Under the pieces are notes generated by a model that saw only the letters and a list, made by a program, of their open reading frames with translations, made no database searches and was not told the DNA's origin. A program made the position numbers and the translations under genes. This document shows positions 37,953 through 48,029 of a stretch of 64,000 nt of DNA, piece by piece; within the stretch, counting starts at the first letter, position 1; every line of letters starts with the position of its first letter. Source of the DNA: Novosphingobium sp. 9U (GTDB lineage: Bacteria; Pseudomonadota; Alphaproteobacteria; Sphingomonadales; Sphingomonadaceae); the NCBI RefSeq assembly GCF_902506425.1, contig NZ_LR732469.1, positions 649,084 to 713,083 on the forward strand, in the 5' to 3' direction.

Positions 37953-38294
37953 GGCGAAACCTCAAAAACTGGCGCCGTCGCGGCGCGCTGCTAACTGGAC
38001 ACAGGACAAAGGCGCCCCAGCAGGAGCGACCGAGATCAGGCTGGCGCGGTTAGATGAGGTGGCGATTCGAGTCAAGGTGGATGGCGACCGCTTGATCCTC
38101 CCCTGCAACGGGAGGTGGCAGACGCGAAGCGGCTGACGGAGGGGTGTCGCCCTCTCAGTAGCGCGCTTCGCGCGCGCCACCTCCCCTTGCAGGGGAGGAT
38201 CTAAGAGTGATCTACTTACAAAGTTGTAACTCGACACCACCACGGCCGCGCTTCATCAACCGTCCAATCGTCGGCGAGGGAGAGCCAGCACAAG
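37953..38294. other. Intergenic region with promoters and repeat
   Basis: 342 bases between the divergent rpmH and yifB genes. It should hold both promoters. About a third is taken up by the large inverted repeat at 38094-38201. No RNA gene or small ORF was found. Confidence 0.5.
38094..38201. repeat. Large inverted repeat element
   Basis: Two 26-base arms (38094-38119 and 38176-38201) that are reverse complements with one mismatch, starting GATCCTCCCCTGCAA. The spacer of 56 bases contains its own GCGCGCTTCGCGCGC hairpin. The Cys-Cys-rich CCTCCCC core is like the repeats at 35166 and in actB. It looks like a mobile palindromic unit without coding capacity. Confidence 0.75.
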
Positions 38295-39803
38295 ATGGTC
38301 GCGCTCGTATCGACGGTCGCCTACCTGGGCCTGGAGGCGCGCAGCATCGAGGTGCAGTGCCAGGTGGCGCCCGGCATGCCGGCCTTTCACGTCGTCGGTC
38401 TGCCCGACAAGGCGGTAGGAGAGAGCCGCCAGCGGGTCACCGCCGCGCTCTCCGCCATGGCCCTGGCGCTGCCACCCAAGCGCATCACCATCAACCTCTC
38501 GCCCGCCGACTTGCCCAAGGAAGGCTCGCACTACGACCTGCCGATCGCGCTGGCACTGCTCGCGGCGATGGGCGTCGCCGATGCCGAGCAGCTGGCAGAC
38601 TTCGTCGCGGTGGGCGAACTGGCGCTCGACGGCCGGGTGATCCCCTCACCCGGCGTGCTGCTGGCTGCGCTGCATGCGAGCGCCATGGACAAGGGCCTGA
38701 TCTGCCCCGCCGCGCAAGGCTCAGAGGCGCGCTGGGCGAGCGGCGTACCGGTGGTCGCCGCTCCCAACCTCATCAGCCTGCTCAACCACCTGAAGGGCAC
38801 GCAAGTGCTGCCCACGCCCGAGCCCGGCCAGGCCAAGCCGCCCACGCGCGGGCCAGACTTACGCCAGGTGAAGGGCCAGGAAACCGCCAAGCGCGCGCTG
38901 GAGATCGCCGCCGCCGGATCGCACAACCTGCTTTTAATAGGGCCGCCGGGCGCGGGCAAGTCGCTGCTGGCCAGCTGCCTGCCCGGCATCCTGCCTCCGC
39001 TCACGCCGGCCGAGGCGCTGGAGACCTCAATGGTGGCGAGCGTCGCCGGCACGCTGGAGGACGGCCGCATCAGCCGCGCCCGCCCCTACCGTGCGCCGCA
39101 TCACTCGGCTTCGATGGCCGCGCTGACCGGGGGCGGCTTGCGGGTGAAGCCGGGCGAAGTTTCGATGGCGCACCTGGGCGTGCTGTTCCTGGACGAGCTG
39201 CCCGAGTTCCAGCGCGCCGTGCTCGACTCGCTGCGCCAGCCGCTGGAAACCGGCGAAGTCTCGGTCGCACGCGCCAATGCCCACGTCACCTACCCGGCGC
39301 GGGTGCAACTCGTCGCCGCGATGAACCCGTGCCGCTGTGGGCACCTGGGCGACCCGGCACTCGGCTGCAGCCGTGCACCCCGCTGTGCAGCGGATTACCA
39401 GAGCAAGGTGTCTGGACCTCTCCTGGATCGCATCGACTTGCACATCGAAGTCGACCCGGTCAGCGCTACGGATCTTTCGCTGCCGCCGCCGACCGAGGGC
39501 AGCGAGCAAGCCGCCGCCCGCGTTGCCCGCGCCCGCGCAATCCAGACCGCGCGGCTGGAGGGCACCGCCTTGCGCACCAACGCCGAACTCGACGGCGAGA
39601 CCCTGGACGCACACGCCACGCCCGACGAACCGGCCCGCAAGCTCCTCATGCAAGCTGCAGAAGCCATGCGCCTCTCCGCCCGCGGCTACACCCGCATCCT
39701 GCGCGTCGCCCGCACGATTGCAGACCTGGCAGGAGCGGAACAGATCGGCCGCATCCATGTCGCGGAGGCCCTGAGCTACCGGCGGCAGGCCCCGCGAGCA
39801 TAG
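38295..39803 (+). CDS. YifB/ComM family AAA ATPase
   Basis: 502 residues, full family length. N-terminal fold of Lon-protease type (YLGLEARSIEVQCQVAPGMP, then VVGLPDKAVGESRQRV), Mg-chelatase-like AAA core with Walker A GPPGAGKSLLAS, Walker B VLFLDELPEFQ, the sensor RVQLVAAMNPCRCGH, and the C-terminal SARGYTRILRVARTIADLAG. ComM members are helicases that help branch migration in natural transformation. It is a single plus-strand gene ending at a bidirectional terminator region. Confidence 0.92.
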   Translation: MVALVSTVAYLGLEARSIEVQCQVAPGMPAFHVVGLPDKAVGESRQRVTAALSAMALALPPKRITINLSPADLPKEGSHYDLPIALALLAAMGVADAEQLADFVAVGELALDGRVIPSPGVLLAALHASAMDKGLICPAAQGSEARWASGVPVVAAPNLISLLNHLKGTQVLPTPEPGQAKPPTRGPDLRQVKGQETAKRALEIAAAGSHNLLLIGPPGAGKSLLASCLPGILPPLTPAEALETSMVASVAGTLEDGRISRARPYRAPHHSASMAALTGGGLRVKPGEVSMAHLGVLFLDELPEFQRAVLDSLRQPLETGEVSVARANAHVTYPARVQLVAAMNPCRCGHLGDPALGCSRAPRCAADYQSKVSGPLLDRIDLHIEVDPVSATDLSLPPPTEGSEQAAARVARARAIQTARLEGTALRTNAELDGETLDAHATPDEPARKLLMQAAEAMRLSARGYTRILRVARTIADLAGAEQIGRIHVAEALSYRRQAPRA

Positions 39804-39830
39804 AGGCAAACTCAACCGGCTCCCTGACGC

Positions 39831-39863
39831 AAAAAGCCCGGCCCGCGTTGCCGCGGCCGGGCT
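39831..39863 (-). terminator. Rho-independent terminator
   Basis: Stem AGCCCGGcCCGCG with CGCGGCCGGGCT and a TTGC loop. On the minus strand it is followed by TTTTT (39831-39835). It lies just after the stop of the gene at 39890 and also serves yifB from the other side. Confidence 0.85.
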
Positions 39864-39889
39864 CCTCGATAAGGTCTCCCGGAGACCGA

Positions 39890-40411
39890 TTAGTAAGTCG
39901 TGGCCCGCGCCTGCGAGGCATTGTGGCCGCCGTTGCGGTACAGCACCTGGCGAACCTGCTCGGAGTCGGCGCCGGTGTCCTCGACAGTCACGACCACAGC
40001 GCCGTCCTTGAGGCGGTCGTTGTAGTAGCCGGCGTCCTCCTCGCTGATGCCGTGCTTCGTCAGCGTTTCATTGAGCGTCCCGCCGATCGCGCCGACCAGC
40101 GCGCCAATGCCGACCGCCTCGGGCACTGCAGAGGCAGCGATCGCGCCGGCTGCCGCCAACGGTCCGACACCCGGAATGGCGAGCGCTGCGACGCCGAGAC
40201 CCGCGCCCAGCGCGCCGCCGCCCAGGATGCCGCGCAGGACGTTGCGATGGTGCTCGTCGGTGATCTCGCCATCGCCCGAGCGCGCCGTGGTGGTGCCGCC
40301 GTGGTGCGCGATCACCGAGAGGTCGGCATCGGCGATGCCGAGCGAGCGGAGTTCGGAAACGGCGCGCTCTGCTTCGGCGTGCGTGTCGAAAATTGCGGAT
40401 GCCTTGGTCAT
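39890..40411 (-). CDS. Glycine-rich stress-type protein with central hydrophobic segment
   Basis: 173 residues. Residues 1-40 resemble the heat induced stress / general-stress-protein 17M-like domain (MTKASAIFDTHAEAERAVSELRSLGIADADLSVIA). A central Gly/Ala-rich hydrophobic region (about 62-112) with GILGGGALGAGLGVAALAIPG follows, like glycine-zipper membrane segments. The C-terminal part (DAGYYNDRLKDGAVVVTVED) is a small alpha/beta unit. Such proteins are often stress induced in sphingomonads. Function unknown. No neighbour shares its operon. Confidence 0.7.
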   Translation of the reverse strand: MTKASAIFDTHAEAERAVSELRSLGIADADLSVIAHHGGTTTARSGDGEITDEHHRNVLRGILGGGALGAGLGVAALAIPGVGPLAAAGAIAASAVPEAVGIGALVGAIGGTLNETLTKHGISEEDAGYYNDRLKDGAVVVTVEDTGADSEQVRQVLYRNGGHNASQARATTY

Positions 40412-40541
40412 GTCAGATCATCTCCCTAAAGTACGGCTTGATCAGCCGAGGCATCAACAGGGCGGCGAGTCTGATCGTTCCGGGTAATGAGCCGGGCCGT
40501 TGCGATCTGCGATGAAGCGATTGGTTAAGCGTGAGAAACGA

Positions 40542-41612
40542 TCAGGTCTTCAAAGCCGGCAGCACCTCGCGCGCGAACAGCCCGGCGGCCTCACCCCAAT
40601 CGGCGGGATAGAACCCCGGGCCGACGACTACGAGCCGTTCTATCCCCAAGGCGAGCAGCTCCTGCAGGCGCGTGTGGCACTGGTCGGGCGTGCCGACGAC
40701 GGCGAAGCGCTTCACGAACTCGGCGTCGAGCGTGCCGCCCTTGATGCGCTGCTTGGATGCCACGTTGCCGTGCTCGGTCATGTCGTAGCCGTCGCGGATC
40801 CTGTCGAGGTTCTGCGTGGTGGTCGCATCCGTCGGACCGACCTGGCCCTGCATTGTCTGGAACCGCGCGAGCGGCGGCGCCATGTGCATGGCGACCTCCA
40901 GAGCGGTCGCTTCGTCCGGATGACAGACGACTACCACTTGCGCACCGTAGGACACGCCGCTCTGGTCCAAGCCTGCCACACGCCGCGCCCCGCGTGCGAG
41001 GTCCAGCGCCCAAGCCATGCGATCGGGATCGGCGCCGACGCTGAAAGTGACCCGCTCGGCCACCGGTGATGCCATCGCGATCACCTTCGGTCCCGTCGCC
41101 GCGACGTCGAGCGGAACCTTGCCCTGGCCTTCGGGAAGCCACTTGAGCCGGACGCCGGTCGGGCGGGCACCCAGCGCGAGCGAGTGGATCGAAGCTGCGT
41201 CGCCCGCCGAGCCGTACGCCTCGAACGCGATCTCGCCGCCTGAGAGCAGGACTTGCAAATGCCCGATCGCCTGTTCGAAGCGCTTGAGACCCACGGGCGC
41301 ATGGCCAAGCCAGGCCAGCGCAGAGTCGCCGCGGCCGATGCCCAGCACCGCGCGTCCCTGCGAGATCGCCTGGATCGTCGCCGCCGCGCCGGCGGTGACG
41401 GCCAGGTCCCGGGTGAGCGGGTTGGTGACCCCGGTCGAAAGCTTGATCCGCTCGGTCGCGCTCGCCCAGACCGCCATCAACGCGTAGGGATCGGCGCTGA
41501 GACATTGGGAGTCCATGAACATCTGGCCGTCCCAGCCCTCGGCCTCGACCGCACGGGCTTCTGCTGCGCTTGCCGTGGTGTTCGAGCCGCCCGCTCGCCA
41601 GATCTCGCGCAT
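40542..41612 (-). CDS. LLM class flavin oxidoreductase
   Basis: 356 residues with the luciferase-like TIM barrel pattern: EAEGWDGQMFMDSQCLSADP, LSTGVTNPLTRD, AISQGRAVLGIGRGDSALAW and later VVGTPDQCHTRLQELLALGI. The family uses FMN or F420. The actual cofactor and substrate cannot be read. It is a single minus-strand gene with no catabolic partner next to it, 84 bases from a hydrolase gene. The start MREIWRAGG is internal to the usual fold start, so a slightly longer N-terminus is possible, but no better start was seen. Confidence 0.82.
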   Translation of the reverse strand: MREIWRAGGSNTTASAAEARAVEAEGWDGQMFMDSQCLSADPYALMAVWASATERIKLSTGVTNPLTRDLAVTAGAAATIQAISQGRAVLGIGRGDSALAWLGHAPVGLKRFEQAIGHLQVLLSGGEIAFEAYGSAGDAASIHSLALGARPTGVRLKWLPEGQGKVPLDVAATGPKVIAMASPVAERVTFSVGADPDRMAWALDLARGARRVAGLDQSGVSYGAQVVVVCHPDEATALEVAMHMAPPLARFQTMQGQVGPTDATTTQNLDRIRDGYDMTEHGNVASKQRIKGGTLDAEFVKRFAVVGTPDQCHTRLQELLALGIERLVVVGPGFYPADWGEAAGLFAREVLPALKT

Positions 41613-41696
41613 CGCCGCTCTCCCCGCTTGTTTGGCGTATCTGAGGCCGCGTGTGGCTCGGGGTCAACTGGAGGGCACCAGAAGGTCAGAGGGCGA

Positions 41697-42473
41697 TCAG
41701 ACTCGATCCAACTGGCGCAAGACCTCGACACTGACTTCCGGCGCCGAGGCAAACCCTAGATGAGTGCAGCGCAAGGCCACCGCGCGGTCGCGCTCATCCG
41801 GCCAGCCCGCGGCCGAGCGCGGATGCACGACACCGTCACGCGGGCTCCACAAAGCGATGGTGGGCACCGGCGGCTTGCCGCGCAGCTCGCATTCCACCGG
41901 CGGCGCATCGACCGAATGCCCAGTGATCACCTGGTAGGCACGCCAGGCATTGTTGGCGCGCGGGCTGCCGGAAAATGGCGTGCCCAACGTGATGACGCAG
42001 GACACCGACTCCTGCTGGCGCCGGGCGATCTCACGCGCGAACAGGCCGCCCAGGCTCCAGCCGATGAGCGCGACAGGCGCCTGGTGCTGGCGCGCGAGCA
42101 TGCCCACACGCCGCATGAGGAAGGCGAAGTTCTGCTCGGTTGGGCCCAGGTTGAAGCCCAGCCCCCACTCGTGCACCTCATGCCCGGCAGCCCGCAGCGC
42201 GTTGGCGAGCGGACGCATGCGCGCCGGGTGCGCACCGAAGCCGGGCAGCAGCATGATCGGCTGCGGACGCAGCGCCTTCGCGGGCTCGCCGACCGATCGC
42301 CGGACGCCGCGCCGCAGCGAGGCCAGCTCTCCCCACAGGAAGCGCAAGGGCGGAGCACGCACGCCTTCGGGTCGCGGCTCGCGCGCCAAGGCCGAACGGC
42401 GCGCGATCTCTCCGCGCGCACGGACCGCCCGCTCGCCTGCCAGTCTCCAGAAATCGTTCGCAGTTATCGCCAC
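41697..42473 (-). CDS. Alpha/beta hydrolase
   Basis: 258 residues. Alpha/beta-hydrolase signs: [15 protein letters not shown] (oxyanion loop), [14 protein letters not shown] with nucleophile Ser140, a later Asp in [11 protein letters not shown] and a C-terminal His in [10 protein letters not shown]. Likely an esterase or lipase of the PGAP1/triacylglycerol type acting in the cytoplasm, as no signal peptide is seen. Divergent from uvrB. Substrate unknown. Confidence 0.8.
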   Translation of the reverse strand: MAITANDFWRLAGERAVRARGEIARRSALAREPRPEGVRAPPLRFLWGELASLRRGVRRSVGEPAKALRPQPIMLLPGFGAHPARMRPLANALRAAGHEVHEWGLGFNLGPTEQNFAFLMRRVGMLARQHQAPVALIGWSLGGLFAREIARRQQESVSCVITLGTPFSGSPRANNAWRAYQVITGHSVDAPPVECELRGKPPVPTIALWSPRDGVVHPRSAAGWPDERDRAVALRCTHLGFASAPEVSVEVLRQLDRV

Positions 42474-42649
42474 TTGCCTGCCTGCTCACCTACGGGTTGC
42501 ATCCCAACGCCGCATCGGGATCGAAGGTTTCCGCTATCGCATACGTCCCGCAACGTCACCTGAACCGCGTGAGTGTAATCGAACTGTCATGGAAAGCCGC
42601 CGCAGCAGCCACGTTGCAGGTCGCGGCCGCATACCCCATATGTTCCGCC

Positions 42650-44836
<2,187 letters not shown>

Positions 44837-44838
44837 GT

Positions 44839-44862
44839 ATCGGGACAGAGAGCTGTCCCGAT
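44839..44862 (+). terminator. Hairpin after uvrB
   Basis: Perfect 10-bp inverted repeat ATCGGGACAG / CTGTCCCGAT with a four-base loop, two bases after the uvrB stop. There is no T-run, so it may be a weak or factor-dependent terminator. Confidence 0.55.
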
Positions 44863-44937
44863 GCCGTCCGTAGAGGTGCGATTTAAATCGATGCATGCCA
44901 CGGCTAACGTAAAGCCATAAGGCACATCGAGGCAGCC

Positions 44938-45222
44938 ATGATCCGCTCGTTCAGCGACAAAGAGACTGAGTTAATCTGGAACGCGCCGCAAAGCCGTAAA
45001 CTCGCATTGGACATGCAGGCCGCGGCACTGCGCAAGCTCCGCCAGCTCAACCGCACACAACAGCTCCACGACCTGCGCGTGCCGGCCGGCAATCGGCTTG
45101 AGCAGATGAAAGGCTACACCCCTTCACGATAAAGTCTCCGGATCAACGACCAGTGGCGGATCACCTTCCGCTGGTCCGATGGAGGCGCGGACGATGTCCG
45201 GATCGAGGACTATCACAAGTGA
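44938..45222 (+). pseudogene. higB: HigB-type toxin with in-frame stop
   Basis: The frame 44938-45222 encodes a complete HigB/RelE-fold toxin of 94 codons: MIRSFSDKETELIWN, SRKLALDMQAAALRKLRQLN, LHDLRVPAGNRLEQMKG and RINDQWRITFRWSDGGADD. Codon 65 is TAA (45130-45132), where relatives have an amino acid just before the RIND core. The reading frame is unchanged on both sides, so this is a nonsense change and not a frameshift. The truncated 64-residue product lacks the C-terminal catalytic strands and should be inactive, unless the stop is read through. It overlaps the antitoxin gene. Confidence 0.85.
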
Positions 45223-45514
45223 GGACGACCTGTTGGACAACGTCCATCCGGGTGACATCCTGCGCGAAGATTTCCTGATCGGGACCGAGATTCCCGTAAG
45301 CGAAGTTGTCACGGGGACCGGGATCGACGCTGCGCATTTCGCCGCGATCCTCGCCGGAACGGCTTCGGTCGATGCAACCGACGATCTGCGCCTGGCGCGT
45401 TACTTCCGCATTAGCGAGGGCTTCTTCATCGGCCTCCAGATCGACCATGATCTTGAGGATGCACGCCGCGCTCACGGCGATTCGCTGAACAGCATTGTCC
45501 AGCGCGCCGCGTAG
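45194..45514 (+). CDS. higA: HigA-type antitoxin, XRE family
   Basis: 106 residues from ATG 45194, inside the end of the toxin frame, as usual for higBA pairs. HigA signs: NVHPGDILREDFLIGTEIPV, then a helix-turn-helix in ... AHFAAILAGTASVDATDDLRLARYF, and GFFIGLQIDHDLEDARR. It would bind the toxin and repress the operon. The helix-turn-helix has an unusual insert and weak similarity in the recognition helix. With the toxin broken, it may be retained as a repressor or be decaying. Confidence 0.8.
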   Translation: MSGSRTITSEDDLLDNVHPGDILREDFLIGTEIPVSEVVTGTGIDAAHFAAILAGTASVDATDDLRLARYFRISEGFFIGLQIDHDLEDARRAHGDSLNSIVQRAA

Positions 45515-45516
45515 GC

Positions 45517-46893
45517 TCACCGCTCCAGCGCCTCACCCGTCCACCCGCCGCCTAGCGCCCGATACAGCGTCACCCGCGCCGTGAGTGCATCGGCGCGCGT
45601 CTGCACAAGCGCCAGTTCGGCCGAGAGCAAGCCGCGTTGAGCGTCGAGTTCTTCCAGGAACGGCGAGTAGCCGGCGCGGTAGCGGTTGCGGGCGAGGCGG
45701 TAGCTTTCGGCCAGGGCGGCGCGCTGGGCGGTGCCGATGCGCAGTTGTTCGTCGGCGCTGACGACGCCGGAGAGTGCGTCGTCCACTTCGCGGAACGCAG
45801 TCAGCGCAGTGCGGCGGTAGCTTTCGGCGGCCTGGTCGCGCTGGGCGGCGGCGCCCTCAGCGCCCGCCCGCAGGCGGCCGCCTTCGAACAGCGGCGCGAG
45901 CACGCTGCCGCCGACCGACCAGATGGTGATCGGATCGCCGAGCAACGAGGAGACGACCGCGCCCGCGGCGCCGGTCAGGCGCACCGTCGGCAGGAAGCGC
46001 TTGCGCACCGCCGACAGCGAGCGGTCGGTGGCGACCAGCGTCTCCTCCGCCTGCACCACGTCCGGCCGGCGCGCGAGCAGCTGGGAGGGCAGGCCTTCCG
46101 GAATCGGTGCCGTCACCAGCGTAGCGAGCGAGGCACCACGCGCGACTGGCCCCGGCAAGTCGCCGGTCAGCAACCGCAAGGCGTTCTCCTGCCGCGTGAT
46201 CGACTCCTGCGCGGCCGGCACCAGCTTGGCAGCGGCCTGGTAATCGGCTTCGGCCTGTTCCAGTTCCAGCTTGGGCGAGTAGCCCTCCTCCACCCGGCGG
46301 CGGATGAGGCGCAGCGAGTCGGAACGCGCCGCCAGCGTCTCGCGAGCGACGTTCAGCCGGGCGTCCAGTGCCAGCAGCGTCAGGTAGCCGCTCGCCGCCG
46401 TCGATGCGACCGACAGGCGCACTGCATCGCGCGCGGCCTGGCTGGCGATCCACTGCGCACGGGCAGCGGCGCGTGTGTCGGCCAAGCGGCCGAACAGGTC
46501 GATCTCCCAAGCGGCCTGGATCTGCGGCTGGCCAGAGGTGGACTCGCTGGGCAGGCCGAACGCGTTTACCGTGCGCGCCTGGCTCACGCCGCCTGAGGCA
46601 TCCAGCGTCGGCAGCAAGGCCGCCCGCGCGTTCAGCTCGGCGGCACGCGCCTCCCGCACGCGACCGACAGCTATGGCGATGTCGGGATTGCGCTCCAATG
46701 CCCGCTCCACCATCGCGACCAATTGCGGGTCGCCGAAGCCGCGCCACCATTGCGCCTCGAGCGGTGCTTGCGCCGCAACCTGGGTGCGCCAGTCGGTCGG
46801 CGCGACCACAGGCTCGACCGCTGCCGTCTCGACCCGGGGTCCGGCACACGCTGCCGCCAGCAGCACCAGCGTTGCGCCTCCAAACCGATTCAT
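45517..46893 (-). CDS. Outer-membrane efflux lipoprotein (NodT/OprM type)
   Basis: 458 residues from ATG 46893, which overlaps the HlyD stop (ATGA). The signal is a lipoprotein type: LVLLAAACAGP with lipobox Cys16. It has two TolC-type repeats with long coiled-coil helices (WWRGFGDPQLVAMVERALERN near the start, LARRPDVVQAEETLVATDRS in the middle, RVTLYRALGGGW at the end). It forms a trimeric outer-membrane and periplasmic channel for the HlyD/MFS pair upstream. It is the last gene of the minus-strand series. Substrate unknown. Confidence 0.87.
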   Translation of the reverse strand: MNRFGGATLVLLAAACAGPRVETAAVEPVVAPTDWRTQVAAQAPLEAQWWRGFGDPQLVAMVERALERNPDIAIAVGRVREARAAELNARAALLPTLDASGGVSQARTVNAFGLPSESTSGQPQIQAAWEIDLFGRLADTRAAARAQWIASQAARDAVRLSVASTAASGYLTLLALDARLNVARETLAARSDSLRLIRRRVEEGYSPKLELEQAEADYQAAAKLVPAAQESITRQENALRLLTGDLPGPVARGASLATLVTAPIPEGLPSQLLARRPDVVQAEETLVATDRSLSAVRKRFLPTVRLTGAAGAVVSSLLGDPITIWSVGGSVLAPLFEGGRLRAGAEGAAAQRDQAAESYRRTALTAFREVDDALSGVVSADEQLRIGTAQRAALAESYRLARNRYRAGYSPFLEELDAQRGLLSAELALVQTRADALTARVTLYRALGGGWTGEALER

Positions 46894-48029
46894 CCCCCGG
46901 TCGCCACGCGTACTTCGACCGACATGCCGGGCCGCAGCCGCTGCGCCGCTGCCTGGTTCGGATCGATGCGAATGCGCACCGCGATACGCTGCGCCACCTT
47001 CACGAAGTTGCCGGTCGCATTGTCCGCCTTGAGCACCGCGAACTCGGAGCCGGCCGCCGGGGATACGTTCTCGATCCTGCCGCGCAGGCGTTGGCCGCCC
47101 AGGGCGTCGACCTTGAAGGTCACCGCCTGGCCGATCCGCATGGTGTGGGTCTGCGCCTCCTTGAAGTTGGCGATCACCCACAAGTCGTGCGGCACCAGGA
47201 ACATCAGCTGGGTACCGGAGGTGACGTAGGCCCCTTGGCGCACGCCCACTTCGGACAAGCGCCCGTCGGCAGGCGCCCGGATGCGGGTGTTGTCGAGATC
47301 GATCTGCGCGAGGCGAAGCGCGGCACGCGCGTTCTCGACCCCTGCCTCCAGCCCACCGCGTCCCACGACGACCGAGCGCACGTCCTGCTCGCCCACGCCC
47401 TGCTGCGCCTGCGCCTGCCGGACTGCGGCCTGCGCCGCCAGGAGTGCCGCGCGGGTCTGATCGAATTCCCGCGCGGAGATCGAACCATCGGAGACCAGCG
47501 CCCGCGCGCGGCGCATGTCGGCCTCGGCCCGAACCTCTTGCGCCTGTGCGCTCGCCACGCCGGCTGCCTGCCCGGCTAGCGCCGCCTGGCGCGATCGCTC
47601 GGACTGCTGCGAGTTCGCCAGCGAGGCCAGCTGCGCCGCGACGTTGGCCTTGGCCTGCGCCACCCGCGCGGCATAGATGCGGTCGTCGATCGTCGCCAGA
47701 ATCTGGCCCTGCTTGACCAGCTGGAAGTCCTGCACCGGCACGCTGGTGATGTAGCCGTTCACCTGCGGGCTGATCACGGTGACCTTGCCGCGCACATAGG
47801 CGTTGTCGGTCTCCTGTGCCCAGCCGGCGAACGGCGGCAATTGCCAGGCGTACAGGATCGCCAGTACCGCGGCGATGCCGATGAGGACGATGACCACCAC
47901 GGTCAGCCCGCTCTTGGGCGGCGGTCGCCATCCTGCGACGGGAACCTCGGGCGGCAATTCCGCAGAGGTGGGCACCGCGGGCGATGCCTCTGCCGTCGCC
48001 GCGCCGCGGATCTGATCTTGCTCGTCCAT
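46890..48029 (-). CDS. HlyD/EmrA-type membrane fusion protein
   Basis: 379 residues from ATG 48029, which overlaps the transporter stop by one base (TAATG). One N-terminal transmembrane helix (VVVIVLIGIAAVLAILYAW, about 43-61), then a barrel-sandwich (lipoyl-like) part at ISPQVNGYITSVPVQDFQ, a long Ala/Gln-rich coiled coil (about 110-220), and the second half ... ADGRLSEVGVRQGAYVTSG. It bridges the MFS pump and the outer-membrane channel, as EmrA does. Family call strong. The cargo is unknown. Confidence 0.88.
   Translation of the reverse strand: MDEQDQIRGAATAEASPAVPTSAELPPEVPVAGWRPPPKSGLTVVVIVLIGIAAVLAILYAWQLPPFAGWAQETDNAYVRGKVTVISPQVNGYITSVPVQDFQLVKQGQILATIDDRIYAARVAQAKANVAAQLASLANSQQSERSRQAALAGQAAGVASAQAQEVRAEADMRRARALVSDGSISAREFDQTRAALLAAQAAVRQAQAQQGVGEQDVRSVVVGRGGLEAGVENARAALRLAQIDLDNTRIRAPADGRLSEVGVRQGAYVTSGTQLMFLVPHDLWVIANFKEAQTHTMRIGQAVTFKVDALGGQRLRGRIENVSPAAGSEFAVLKADNATGNFVKVAQRIAVRIRIDPNQAAAQRLRPGMSVEVRVATGG

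Noticed and set aside
38207..40429. 740-residue plus-strand frame over yifB
   Set aside because: It is a shifted frame of yifB and an antisense frame of the stress-type gene, with Arg/Ala-rich composition.
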